This document shows positions 13,201 to 28,000 of a stretch of DNA of 64,000 bases, piece after piece. Location: the NCBI GenBank assembly GCA_021613375.1, contig CM038706.1:22820866-22884865 (forward strand). Reading direction: 5' to 3'. Numbering within the stretch: the stretch's first letter is position 1; every line of letters starts with the position of its first letter. The translations under genes were made by a program, and so were the position numbers. The notes under the pieces were generated by a model, which worked only from the letters and a program-made list of their open reading frames with translations, was not told where the DNA came from and ran no database searches. The DNA comes from Megaleporinus macrocephalus (lineage: Eukaryota; Chordata; Actinopteri; Characiformes; Anostomidae).

Positions 13201-16200
13201 GACACCAGAGACACCTGAGACTCCTCCAGTGGATCCACAGAGTCAAAATGCCCAACATCCTCGTCAGGAGCACTCACTGCTGTGCACACACACACAAACC
13301 TTCACTCTAGCACCAGTGAGACTCTAATTCTCTATATACTAAACCTTCCTTAAAAGGATTAGCAGACTCAAATCTTATAGTGCACGTACCTGTATAGTTC
13401 CTGTCCACTGGGGTAATGGGGATGGTCTCCAAAGCTTTCTCAAGGAAGTCCAACAAGCAAGGACTAATCACCATTTCCTCTGGAAGAGTCTGCAGGGCCA
13501 CCCACGCGTACAGCTTAGCCGTCTTCACACCGACACTTGCCTTGCCTTTAGCTACACACACAAACAATCGTTACCCATATTATGAGGACAGCAACTCTTA
13601 GATACGTCTCAATACTGTACAAAAACATTACTGTCTCACACAAACACACAAAATACAACATCATTTAGAAATTCTGCTCTTCTGCTAACGTCAGATCAGG
13701 CGACTGAGGGAGGAAAGTAAAAGTCTCTCAAAGCATGCATGCACCATGAAGAAAGCAGAACTGGTGATTCACCATGTGGGGTGCAAAGCTACATGCCAAA
13801 AGCCATGGTCCTGAAAAGCATACTACAGAGACCACCCACCCGATTCAGCACGTTTATATATGCCCTTGCGTACGACCGTAAAGCTTATAGCGAGAGAGAA
13901 GTTTTTCCAAAAATTTCATGCACATTATGTTTAAACTTCTCAGAAGCACTGCTAACTTGGTGTGGTGTTCCACACACAGCCCTCCTCACTGTTCCTTCCA
14001 ACTTTTGTAACCTGAATGGTGAGTCAAATTGGCGAGGGCATGTTAAACAGTATTGAAACATTTTTGATTTCATCAGAAACATAAGGAGTGTGACACTGTG
14101 TAATAAAGAGTTCCTGACACTGTAAGGAAGACTTGTTTACCCAGAAAAAGAAAAGAAACTTCATTCCAAACTGCTGTATCATGCAAACAATGTGGTTGAC
14201 ATGTTCATCGTGGTCATGTAGTGGTTAACACACAGACAACAATCACACCCCCAGAAAGAAAGTCACAGGCTGACTGAGCAAATAAAGCCACAGTGAGATG
14301 AGTACTGCGCTAACACAGAAGCAGCGCAGCCGAGTGCCGCGAGGTTGGCCATGCTCCAGAGACGTAGGCTGAACAGGCGGCATGCAGCCGGCCTGCCAGG
14401 CGCAGGCTCACGGGCAGGCAGAGAGACATAGAGTGTGTGTACCTGAGGGCAGAGGAGGGGGAGGTGGGGACAGGAGTGTGTTAGTCTTGCCGGGGGCTGT
14501 TGGCACAGGGCCAGGAGAGTCTCTCATACCATACAGCTTGGACTCTTTGGAGAAGGTTCTTGGTAAGGAGGAGCCTCGCGAGGCGTTGGGTGAGTCCGTC
14601 TTCAGAGTCTTGGAGTTGTAGTGCAGCTGAGAAGATATGATTCCCATTAAATATGGAAATAATAAGAACAACCTGAAGCTTCTTATGTGAACATTTCAGA
14701 CATATACACGTAATATTCTATCATTCAGTAATTATGCAGAAATTACACAAAATATTTGAGACGGCTGACCAGGCACTGTACTTGCTTATATATACTAACA
14801 TATATAAACGTTTTAGTACACTACCAGCCAAAAGTTTTGGAACAGTTCCAGAACATTTGTACGGTAGTGTACTAAAACATTTGACTGGTAATGTACTAAA
14901 ATGTTTGGCCGCTAGTAATCTAAAACGTTTTGCCTGGTAGTGTATCTAAAACGTTTTGCCGCTAGTAATCTAAAACGTTTTGCCTGGTAGTGTATCTAAA
15001 ACGTTTTGCCTGGTAGTGTATCTAAAACGTTTTGCCTGGTAGTGTATCTAAAACGTTTTGCTTGGTAGTGTATCTAAAACTTTTGCTGGTAGTGTATCTA
15101 AAACTTTTGCTGGTAGTGTATCTAAAACGTTTGACCGGTAGTGTATCTAAAACGTTTGACCGGTAGTGTATCTAAAACGTTTGACCGGTAGTGTATCTAA
15201 AACGTTTGACCGGTAGTGTATCTAAAACGTTTGACCGGTAGTGTATCTAAAACGTTTGACCGGTAGTGATCTAAAACGTTTGACCGGTAGTGATCTAAAA
15301 CGTTTGGCTGGTAGTGATCTAAAACGTTTGGCTGGTAGTGATCTAAAACGTTTGGCAGGTAGTGATCTAAAACGTTTGGCTGGTAGTGATCTAAAACGTT
15401 TGGCTGGTAGTGATCTAAAACGTTTGGCTGGTAGTGATCTAAAACGTTTGGCTGGTAGTGATCTAAAACGTTTGGCTGGTAGTGTATCTAAAACGTTTGA
15501 CTGGTAGTGTACTAAAACGTTTGGCTGGTAGTGTACTAAAACGTTTGGCTGGTAGTGTACTAAAACGTTTGGCTGGTAGTGTACTAAAACATTTGGCTGG
15601 TAGTGTACTAAAACATTTGGCTGGTAGTGTATCTAAAACATTTGGCTGGTAGTGTACTAAAACATTTGACTGGTAGTGTACTAAAACGTTTGGCTGGTAG
15701 TGATCTAAAACATTTGGCTGGTAGTGATCTAAAACATTTGGCTGGTAGTGATCTAAAACATTTGGCTGGTAGTGTATCTAAAACGTTTGGCTGGTAGTGT
15801 ATCTAAAACATTTGGCTGGTAGTGTACTAAAACATTTGACTGGTAGTGTACTAAAACGTTTGGCTGGTAGTGATCTAAAACATTTGGCTGGTAGTGATCT
15901 AAAACATTTGGCTGGTAGTGTATCTAAAACATTTGGCTGGTAGTGTACTAAAACGTTTGGCTGGTAGTGTACTAAAACGTTTGGCTGGTAGTGATCTAAA
16001 ACATTTGGCTGGTAGTGATCTAAAACATTTGGCTGGTAGTGATCTAAAACATTTGGCTGGTAGTGACTGGTAGTGACCTAATTTATCAACTGACTTTATT
16101 ACAGTATCAATGATAGTTTGACTGTTCATGCATGTGACTGCAGACCTTGACGTCTACTCCGGGGATGTAAAACACTGTGGTCTCGATGTCGCTGCTTTTG

Positions 16201-18958
16201 CTCTGAAGGGAGGAGGGCACCCTCTTAGCACTTAGCATGTTGGAGCTAGATGTGAAGCTGGGCTGCAGCTTCCGTCTCTTGGGAGGAGAATCTTGGTCCA
16301 GGCTCCGCGAGCTCCGATCACAACTCCTGCATGAAAGAGTGAGAGTATCACACATACACATATATGATCATGTCCCCATACGTCCGATACACACTCAGGT
16401 GCGCTACTAAACTCGGACTGCTAGATATATATTTGTGTTTCTGTGAGCGAGTCTGCACGAATGGTCTGGGATGAAGCACTACCTGCGCATTGCAAGCTCC
16501 TCGTGCTCCGGCAGCTGGGTGCTGGGATGTAACACACACTTTCCGCTGTCGATCTCCACGCGCACATCCAGCTCAAAGTCGATGTTGCGCTCGGTGGGTG
16601 GAGTCAAACCTCCACGCTGCGGAGGTGTGGGTGGCCATCGCTCGCTGAATAATGCAGCCAATCCTGAGGCCTTTTTCTGAGAAGATCTGAGAAACACACA
16701 CGCATGTGGTCAGTCATGGAGCGCATATGAGAGAGCATCTTGTCTTTTCATATGAACACACAGAGTGAACAGACCAACTAACATGTAAATACTCATCCAT
16801 CTGTCTGTGTGAACAAAACAGCACAGTAGGCGACAAAGCTGGATTCATGTTAGCTAAAGTCTGTCAGTAAACGAGTCAGACGTATTAGACAGTAAGGTGT
16901 TGCTGAAGAATGCATGATGCCTTACACAAGCTATTCTAATCATACGTAGGTGTTCTCGTCTTGTTCCTGAATTGTTTTAGATGAAAGTATCCAAAGCTCG
17001 ATGGCAAAATTAATATGTATTGATCTGACTTGTGCTGGCTCTAAGTAGGTTAAACTTTCTCTGGCTGCTAAAAATGATTAGTTAATATAATGTTGAAATG
17101 AGCCTCAAAAATCTTTAGCAGGAATGTGAATTGCACACATTTGTTCAACCACAGAGTATAAAAAAATAATAATAACGCTCATTTACATACTGATGTTTTA
17201 CATTCTTATACATTTGCTGGCAAAAGTTTCATATTTTGTTGTACTTAAAATATACATCCCATATTCCTCAACTATATGAAGCTTGGGGGAGATTTCTGAT
17301 GATTTTATGTATATTAAAAAAAGAAGTCTAAAGTGATTAGCAGCTGTCTGCTGCCTTCCTCTATTTGCATATTGGGCGTGTCTTCACTTCTTCTCCTGCT
17401 TCATCTTTCTTCCCTTGGGTGCGTACTTATATTTTAAGACCAGTTAATGGTTCAGAGTGTGTTACCATATTCTCTATGGCTGAGTGCAGCTCTAAACTGG
17501 CTGGACACTCCAGTGAGCACTTATGAAGAAACTCTAATTAAATATGTTGGGCTAGTAAATCAATTCATCAATTTTAATAAGTTGAGGTGGAAATGCAGTA
17601 TCAATAACAATAACAATAATATTATGTTTAGCCAAATTTAATTTAGCCGCTCATCAAATAAAGTCAATTAATGAATTTAGTGTAAGTCTATAAACGCAGC
17701 ACATAGACACATAGGTAGTAACACACTGGAGCACTCTCCTTAAATGTGCACTCGTAAACTCAGACTTGGCTCAGAAACTGAATCCAGCTTCTATGCCACT
17801 GACTGTGTTTAAACTGAATACTGTATGTGGTGCTCACACTGGCCGGCGATAGTAACTTGGCGGTCTCTCACGGTCAAACTCCTCCTCCTTATCAGAGTCC
17901 TCCGACGAAGAGGTGGACAGGTCGTCACGGCGACTGTCATCAGGCTGGAAGGGAATGCTGGGTGAGAAGACTTCAGGCGTGGCGGGCGCACTGAACACTG
18001 AGCATGATGGGAAATGGCGCGCAGGATCATCAATGGTGACAGACAATAAGTCCATCTCTGTCTCCTCCGGGAACTTCAACAACCAGCGAGAGTCAACAGT
18101 CAGAGCATCCATCTACGTAAAGCACCCGAGCATCTATATATCCATCTACTCGTCTATCTACCACTCTGTCTATCTAGAATATTCTCTACTCTTTGGGAAC
18201 TTGCCAGGTCTTTTCACTGATCCAACTGTCACCTCAAGATTGTCCCACATAAAGAATACAAAGCCAAACATTCTTCATCTACAAGGTTCTGAGGTAATAA
18301 AAATCTGAAGCTGTCCATAACATTTTTAACCCAAACATTATTACAGCCCTGTTTCCAAAAAAGGTGGGAAGCTGTGTGAACTAAACATAAAACTAGAATG
18401 CAGTCACGAGCAAATCATTCAAACCCTTTAATTAAAAATAATACGAAGGCAAAGTACCAAACACTGAAACAGAAATGTTATGCCCATTTTGAATCGTATA
18501 CCAGTAACATGTTTTTAAAAGTGGGATAGGTTCATGTTTACCACAGTGCTTCCTTTAGCAGAACTGGGAAGACCAACTGCCATATTTCTGAAAGTGAGAT
18601 CTCTTCTATTCTGGCCTGATAGAAGATTTCAGCATCAACAGTTCAGAGCCGCGTTTGTCATTTTTTTTGCTTAAACGTTTTAATAAAAGACTGGACCTCA
18701 GGCCGAACTCATTTACTACGAACCATGTTGCTGAAATAATGTGGCTTACTGAAATAAGCAAGGCCTCCCTGCAGAAGATGTGGCATTTCTGGATCCTGTT
18801 TCTGTTTTTTTTTTTTTTTTGCATTTGTACGTACAGTAATGACAATGGTTTTCAGATGTGTTCCAGAGAGAACACACGGTGTTTCCCACCACTGAATCAT
18901 GTCAATGCTGTGCTGCCAATACTGGTGTTCTGCATACAGATATTTCAACGCATACTCA

Positions 18959-19056
<98 letters not shown>

Positions 19057-22000
19057 TTCTTAGTTTTAATATTTGTTGCCTTTGTGCTATTTGTAATTAA
19101 ATATAGCATTGAAATAATTTGCTTATCATTGTATTCTGGTTTTAGTTATATTTGGCTCGGCTTTGGAAACAGGGTTGTAAAAAGTGTGTTGTAAAAGGTG
19201 TTAAAAAGGGTGCATGTAAAAGAACCAGTTTTCTTTCCCCAAGTACATTTTCAATAGTTCTTTTTAAATGAGACATACATTTTGCCTCATTTCACACTTC
19301 CAATCTCTTCCAAACATAATTCAGGGAAGCAAAAGTGGGTCTTCCTGTGGCAGGGTGCCCAATCTAATATGTGAAAGGCTGCTGTGGGTCAGTTTTCATT
19401 CCAGAAAGGAGGAGCTGTTTATATGCCAGTTGATAAAACAATTAGAATCAGGCATTTTCCTGCTTCCTTAGAATGAAAACTTACAGCCACACCGGGCCTT
19501 TGTAGATCAGATTGGACACCCCTGTTGGAACGCATCACCCAAAAACCCTTTGTAGCACCTTCTCCCCATTAAAATAAAACAATCCCTTCTTCATCAGCCT
19601 CATCAACCCCATATATTACCTAAACTCATCCATTTAGCACTATAGCACCAAATACATGCTCATGGTAACCAAATCTGTTGACCAGCTGCTTTTACCCAGT
19701 TAGTACTTTGAAGAGAGTAGTTCTCTTTTTCCCCACTAATTCATGCATTTCTCCAAAACCCAACGGAGGAGAGAGGGATGAGAGATGAAGCAATGAAAAT
19801 ACAGAAGAAAAAGAAGCTACAGTGAATGCCAACAGTGTGAAAATGCATAAGACATAAACCCGGTTCCAAAGCTGTAGACAAAACGCTCAACCAGAAAGAC
19901 GCACACAGGATGACAGGCAGGCTGGGTGTGTGTATTTAAAGAGAGAGAGAGTTTCAGCATGGCCGTGACTGAACACGTAAGAGTGAAACTGCTCCAGTGG
20001 AAACACAGAGGCCAGGACAGAGAGGTGCGTCAGCTCTATTCGTGCTCTGTAGCCATCTTTGATTGGGTTTTGAAATGGCAGATTTGGTTATCCAGAGAAA
20101 CGGTGATTTTCATAAAGCGATTTTCACATTTGGGCAGTACCTTGAAGACAGAACCGGCTGGACTCTGTGGGGGTGGAAGTGCAGTTTGTAGGGTGTCCAG
20201 CGGCACACTACTCATCTTAAACATAAATACATGTATGAAAAACCCATCCAAATATGATAGAGGACTGCTGGTCCAGTGTGTATGTACATGCACAGGAAAG
20301 ATTCCAACAACAAAACTATAAAATATACTGTCCTGCCATCACACACATACTGGAAACAGCAAGAGAACGCTCTCACAGATAAACAGAGACCAAAGCAGCT
20401 AGAAACATCTGTTTGTGTGCACATAAGTGCTTCTGCATATTTCTCTATGACCGCATGTTAGACATGAACAGAAATGTACACATGGCATATGAGAAACAAA
20501 ACAAAACATGAAACAAAGCACAAATGCAGTGCAACAAGAATAAATGCAATAAGCCAGTAAATAAAGAAAACCATCATGTAACACACATACCCATACACAC
20601 ATCTATATACACTTCACATGGGTCAGTGAAAAACAGACAATCTCAAAATTACTTAAGAAATTATACAATAATTAATTAATATATTAATATTAATAAGGAC
20701 GTGCATTTATCTGCAAGAATCCATTCAATGATTTGCTTAACAGCTGTTACAACTGTATACATTTATTTTTGTACAGGATGATTTTAATTGATCGATTTTA
20801 CCAACCAGAAAATGTCAAGATGGTGCAACCACATCTTTTAACATTTTATCTGAAAGTTATCTACCAATACTTAAAATACTTTGTACTCGGACACTCACAT
20901 AATCAATTATAGCATGTTAATGTTTTTCTGGGGTCACACCTCCTGACTTGGTACACTAAACCAGCCTATGACTATTTTACTTTCTTAATATTTGTAAAAG
21001 AGCTTTTGACCATGGCATTGCACAGTGAAGGGTCCTCTTTATAATATAATATTTATCCCACTCTTTCTTAAAAGCATGCTAGAACAGTCCCCTATCGTTC
21101 GTTGTGCGCTTTACATTTAAAGAAAGCAGAATTTCCGGCTTGAGTTCGCAATTACTTGACTTTAGTTAAATAGACTGTTAAAGCTGTTGTTTTTTGAGAT
21201 TTTAGGATTTTATAGGCTTTAAAGCATTAAAACAATGTAAAACCTTTGTTTGTAAATTCACATCAATTGTTATGTTACCCTGCCTATATGGTTGGATGGT
21301 TGCACCAACTGACATTTTTCTATTTTATACATTTAATATACTTAATTTTAATTTTGATTCACTAAAAATGTATTCCCATAAAGAAGGTATTATAGAATAA
21401 TGCAATATATGCATTTATTATATAATTTTAAAGGAAAATAATGGACTCTTCACTGAACTGCATACATACTAGCACACACCACACACAAACTACCGTGTCA
21501 ATGTTGAAGGTAACCCGAGGCCCTGGAGATGCGGCTTCAACTTTAATATCTGGCAGGTCATCCACTTCTCCTAGTCTGGAACTAGCAGAGCACACACAGA
21601 TACACAGAAAAGGAATTGTTGTCAGTAATAATACATACAGAATCAAATCATTATTCACATGAATCATTTGTCTGTGTACCTCTGTCTTTCGATTCTTTTC
21701 ATAGGTGGTCTACCAGCTGCGGAGATGCTCTTTGACCTGTTGTAGCTGGGCTTATAGCCGAGACCCCATTTATCCTTTAGAGATGCGGCCTGAAAACACA
21801 CCCAAACAGCTTTAGTATGTTTTGGAGAGCACACAGTGAGGGTGAAGGGCGCAGCACCGATAAAAAGCCTCCTCACCCTCATGCTGGAGCGGCGGAGTTT
21901 CTTGCGCACATCACGCCGGATGTCATTCACAGCGACCGACTCCAGCTGCTGGTACCTCTGGATTTCCTGATTTATAGTCCCCTCGCTCGCTCCCAGTTTT

Positions 22001-25000
22001 CTGACACACAGAGACACAAATAGAAAGAGAGAAAAAAAGAGAGTGTAATTAGAGAGTCAGTAGAAGTTGGAACAACATCAATAGACAGACAGGCAGACAG
22101 AGAGAAAACTCGTGGGCCGGACGTATTGATCCTGGAGATGTCTTACTTGAGGTCATCAATGACTTTGGCTTGCTCATTGAGCTCTCTGATATCCATCAGG
22201 CGTTTGTTGAATTTGCGTCCTCGGGCATCGATGATCTGATTACCCATTACCACCTGCCTGCGGGGGTCGACGGACTCCTGGATAAAAGGATAAGAAAGTC
22301 AATATTCAGTCATAATTAAAACATGCCGACCCGCCACCTGCATACACACACACACACACACACAAACAGCAACTTCAAAAATCAGAAACCCAAGGCGGAA
22401 TCCTGTGCTCCTATTGAACTGCAGTGCATGCCTTGCTTTTTACACCGTGGCAAAGAAAAAAAAAATCATCAAAAAGGCAGCCCATTTCACACATCCTGAT
22501 TACTGAAGCACACCCCATCCTCCCACACGCTCACACAGAAACATACCCTTTTGGCCCTTGGGAATTGAGGGAAAGGGGTACTGAAATGAGATTGGCCACC
22601 CATTTCTCACAGTGAGAAGAATCAGACAGCAAACAATGAGCAAGAAGTTCCAGAAAAGTCCAAGCCGCCCCTACGACTCCATCGCTTTCGGGACACCAGT
22701 AATAATGTCCATTTAGTTTCACTTCAGTCATTAATTCCACTCATTGGGTTGATCTTCTGAAAGAGTACAACTGAACCAGAATTCATTACAAACCAAAAGT
22801 CATATAATCAGTGGAACAATCAAAAGTTAAACATGGAGTCTGTAGGGTAGAATAGCTTAGCAAATGTTGTATTCATACTCTTCATTAGGGCTGAACGATC
22901 TGGGAAACATCTAATTGCATATCTAATCCTAAAGTTCTGGTGTTGTTATGATAAAAAAAAATTCTCTTATTAAATGTTTGAATAATGCAAGCTAAAATTT
23001 GAAAATGGTGTTTTCTATATGACAGCAATTGATTGTTAAGCCCAGTTATGATGACATCATATTTAGTTTTCACACAGTTTTTCCACCCAAGGCCAATGCA
23101 GATGCAAAAAGAGGAGATTGAGACAGAGGGAGTGAGAGATAGCCAAAGAGAGGGAAGAGAGAGACAGGCTAAACTCTAAAGTACATACACAGCCCCAGGA
23201 TAGGGGTCTTGGGTGTCTAGTTCTTTGTGCACTGGCTGAAGGAGGCAGACGAACGCTTCTCGACTTGGAGCGAGTGATCGAGGACGCGGCGGACACATCC
23301 CGATACTCAGAGTGTGCGGAAGGTGAGCGAGGGGGCAGCGTGGGGCTAAGGCCCAGAATGCTGTTCACCAGCCGCTTCCTGAATGAGACTCTGGGGCTCA
23401 GATCCCCTTCCACACACTGCAAACAACGGCCACACACACAGCTAGCCACAAACATCTAGCATGTACGTACCTTCCACAGGGCACACAATACTAAAGCACT
23501 AACACAATGATTCAATTCTATACACTGACAAAAAATAAAAATAAAAAAAAGAGGTAAAACAACACATACTAAAACTCTTACAGGAATACTCAAGCATGTC
23601 TCATCATAATCTCTGTCTCTAAATATTTTGTGCATGTTTTGGATGTGAGTGATATACTGGAGAAATACTGCTATAGCCTTTATATGGAAACCTCGCTAAC
23701 AGTATTCTGTTTAGTTGAGTCGATGAACTAACATATCTTCTATACCTTCTGAGCATCAGTCAGCTTCATTATATGACTTTGAGATCTGGTGCGCAAAACA
23801 AGCCATGGACCAGCTGAAACCGACAGCTTTATAACTGTAAAATTTCCTAAATACCAGTAATGTCTAAAGCATGTGTATAGGAAACACGTATAAGACATTT
23901 AACCAAGCTGAAGTTTACAAATTCCTGTTCCACCTTAAATAGTGCAGAAGCTAGGTTGTATACATACATTCAGAAAATAACGGCTAACCTAATTAAGATG
24001 GAACAGAAACATCTGAACATAAATGGCCAATTAAAAATGAATAAGATGATCGAGATCAAAGGTAGTGGCTTTTGCCACATTAGTGGCAAAACGGCTTATG
24101 CTGCTTAAATGAAAAGAGAAAAACCTCCGACGTTCAAAAATTGGGTGAACTATATTATGCAGTTTATGGTATTAGAAAAGATTAAACACTCTTTGGCTGG
24201 CTGTAGTGGTAAATTTTATAGTACTTGGCAGCCTGCTTTGACTTATATAGGACTATATAGGATATATGGACTCTGTTGACTAATCAGCATCCAGTTTGGA
24301 AAATATTTCACTATTCCATATACTGTCATTTATATTAGTTTATTTTATTAAAATTGTTGTCTTTTTCTGGAAAACTGTATGTGCTTATACATTGTTGGTC
24401 ATACAATATCTGAATTTTTTAACGAAGAGATATCTGGATTTGGTGCAATGTGGCAAAGGGGAGTACTGCTTGAGACCTCAAGGAAAGGAGAGGGGGGGGG
24501 GGGTTCCCTTTTTTTCTTCCTTTTCTCTTTTTTTTCTTCTCCAAAGTCTTTTCTGTACTGTACTACTTAAATATCAATAAAAAGACATTTGTTAAAAAAA
24601 AAAATGAATAAGATGGAATAAAGAGACGGAAGCCATATTGGCATAGGTTTTGTCTATATATTGCTGAGTTTTTGTTTTTTTTTACTGTTCTGCACAATAA
24701 ACACATTAGATAAACTCTGCCCGCGAATGTGGCCAAGATATAAAGGTGATTTGAACTACCACCCACTGTTAGCAGCACATGCCGGATTACAACAGTTATG
24801 TTTAGTAAAAGAACAGGAAAACCACTGACTCATAATAATAAGCTGGTGCTGAAGCTGGAGATCAGGCTAACAATGCCGGAGTATTTCTTTCACAAATATA
24901 AACGGTCACAAATAAACACAGAGAGGCGTCCAACAGCACAGGCTATCAGCACAGGCTCTATGGCTAAACAGCTGGAGTATGAAAGAAAGCACAGACCATA

Positions 25001-28000
25001 TGAATCGTGGGGGACATGCCATCACTTTCATCCTCATCCGACAGGTCAGCCATGTTTTCGGAGTTCAGGTCAGCGATGTCGTCTATGTCCTCCTCGCCAG
25101 TCAGGGAGGTCAGTGTGATTCCCAGGGCGTTGAGACGCTTGCCAATGTTGGGGTCCATATGCACATCTATCCCGCACATCTTCCAAAGAACGTTCAGGGT
25201 CCAGGTTCCTGCACTGCTGCTCTCTGTAAGGCAGACATACTGTTTGATCTCAGAGACACAATAACGGAAAACATTCAAATGCACAGACATACGAACATGT
25301 ACCTGCAGAGGCCTGGCCTGTAGTTCTTGAGCAAACTTCATATGTGCCATCAGGGACAACACCTGAAAAAAAAACAGAACATTTAAACTTACATTTAATC
25401 CAATTACACAGATTAAGCTTTAACAAGCTTTACTGTACACACTCAAATGCTGAGGTCTTGATAATTCACATCTGTAATTACAAGTGACCCAGATCTGTCG
25501 TAGTAGTCAGCCTGTGGCCGCTAAATTAGCCATTGCTGACATGCTGCAGACGGTAAACGATGACAACAGTGACATCCACAAGTCCTGTTAAGTGTGAAAG
25601 CATCAGAACAACATGGGGTGATATCAGTAGGAGCACTCATCTAGAATCAGAATTTGTGCCAATAATAATTCACATTGGTCTAAAATCACATGAACAAGTA
25701 TTTGTGAAGCTAATGGACATATGGATGCGATGTGAGCATCTAGGTATGGAAATATTTTGGGTATCTATGGACTTAGTGTTCCTTACTGAGCATTAGCCTT
25801 GTAGACCCAGTTTAATACCAAGAAAGCAGGACCTCAACTTCACACCTGTCTCAACTGATTGAGCACATATATGGTGTGTGAAAACCTCTGAAATTAACCA
25901 GTATTTGGTAGACGTGGCGAGGCGTTACTCACAGGCGTTCATAACCAGATCTCCTCTGATCTCAGGCTTCCAGTCATCCCAAGTGGTCTCAAAGCCCTCA
26001 GCGAAGCGGATACAAAAGTTCTTGAAGTGTCCTTTACTGACAAGGGATTCGGAAGAGCAGGCCGTGATTAGAGTGCTCTCTATGGTCAATACCAATGCTG
26101 AGCCCGTGTCAAAATCTAAATTGTGATTAGCCTAAGAGAGAACAGAGGACAAAAACAAAGCATTTTCTACACGGTGACCAGCATTTTCTTGAAAACAGCT
26201 CATAGCATGCTTAATTAATTATTGCAGAACCTTAAGGCAAAAGGCTGTGTTTAAAAAAAAACTGTCTGTACTGACTGTAACCTGAGAGGCACTGGTGATA
26301 GGCAGGCAGATGCCCAGGTCATTGACAGTAAGCTGCAGAAAGAGAGTGCTGAAGGCCTGGACGCTGGTCTGCTGGATTGCTGGGAGTTTGTCCACCACCT
26401 CTTTAGTGGCCACATGGATGTCTGAATTTAAAGCAAGCCGCTGCTCCTTCCAGTTATCGTAGGCTGCCTTATAGTTGAGCCAGAAGAGCACAGCTGAAAC
26501 CCACATACACAGGCACGGTTGATTACATACCTGTACATACGTACTGCATGCACACATTCACAGGCTTCCTTCGTACAGCAATAGTACTTTACCTCTGTCA
26601 AACGCCACCGGTTGAGCAAACACTATTGGGCGGTTGAGTGTGATAAGGACAGCCTCTTTATCAGAGCAGCCACTGATTTCCTCCTGGAGAGCATTGCGCA
26701 AGCCAATCCGAGTGCGGAAATACGCAACCTGATGGAAATCTGATCCCGCCTCCTCATAGACCTATTGTAGTAGGCATCACCGTAAAGTAAACAGTATCTA
26801 ATAATTGAATGTACACAAAACACTGTGTGAAAAAGAAAACGTACCTGGTGCTTGACGATTTGTCCTAGGGCAAGGTTCAAATCCACTTGGCATTTCCCAA
26901 AAAGTTTCAGATAGCTGCTTCCTGTGGGCGTGGCCTTGCACTGAATACGATTGGAGAGCTCCAGTTCAATCAACCCGGTCTCAAAGCGCACAGCTCTCAT
27001 TGAGGGAGTTGTGGCCGTCATCTGAATGCCCTATAATAAAAACAGACTCATTATTCATATAAACAATCAATTTAAATACAAAAGTAATGCAAAACTATAC
27101 GTTTATTCTTTGTCTTTACAAATAAAAACGCTATACGAATAGAAACAGCACTATTGTAGAAACAAAAACTAAACTTAAAAAAGTACCTTAAACAGGAGAT
27201 TGAGAGAGTAGAGCAGGATTTTAGGCTTGTCTCCATCAGTCGACACGTCATGTTCATTCCACAACGGGATAGGCTGCTCTCCCCCTATACACACACACAC
27301 ATGCACATAAGCTCAAGCAACTCATAATAAAACACTCATCAGCATCACTTAATGGTTCCCAGGCCCGCATACCTGAGACCTTCTGGATGACCTCATTGAC
27401 TTCCTTCATGAAGACCTTCTGGAGGAAGACCAAGTGGTTCAGAAGATCTGTGGTCAGGTTGTGTTCGAATGAACCAATCTGAAAGGCACAAATCATATAC
27501 ACCACGTTCAATCCCAGTCCTCAGTTATGTGTGATAGGTAATGGATTAAACCATCCTAAATGTGACTACAAACAATCAAGTTATTAAGGCAATTCATTAA
27601 CCTCAGCCACGCAGCGCAGGTAGTTGCCCTGGAGATAGCTGCCATGCTTGGTAGGCATGTCATCAGGGGCCCAGGTGGTTTCGCTGTGGCCTTCGTGCTC
27701 CTGAATGATATACTCTCCGGACATGACGACCTGTGGCAGGGTCAGGCTGGCTGACGGTGGCATGGCTGACACATCCACTGGAGACACCTTGGACTGGAAG
27801 CACAGCTTATGATTGGGGAGCTCAAATGTGAACCTTGTCTGGGCACCTGCGAAACAAAACACGATGCAGTTTGAAAAAGGAAAGAAATAAATGTAAAAGA
27901 AATGTAGAACCCGTCTGCCCCCACAGTCCAAGCAGTTTCCTTGCAGATACCCTGCATCTTTATCCTGTGAGGTGCCAAAAGACGTACCAGTCATCCCATG

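Noticed and set aside
15241..15507. 88-codon plus-strand open frame made of an eight-residue repeat (DLKRLAGS)
   Set aside because: It exists only because the 24-bp minisatellite monomer is a multiple of three. It breaks as soon as 25-bp units appear and has no independent gene signals. The same applies to the minus-strand frame at 15899-16129.
14861..16078. CRISPR array
   Set aside because: The repeats are contiguous with no unique spacers, and the context is a vertebrate intron.
18655..19194. 179-codon plus-strand open frame with a long Ile-Tyr run
   Set aside because: The run is the (AT)n microsatellite inside a transposon relic.
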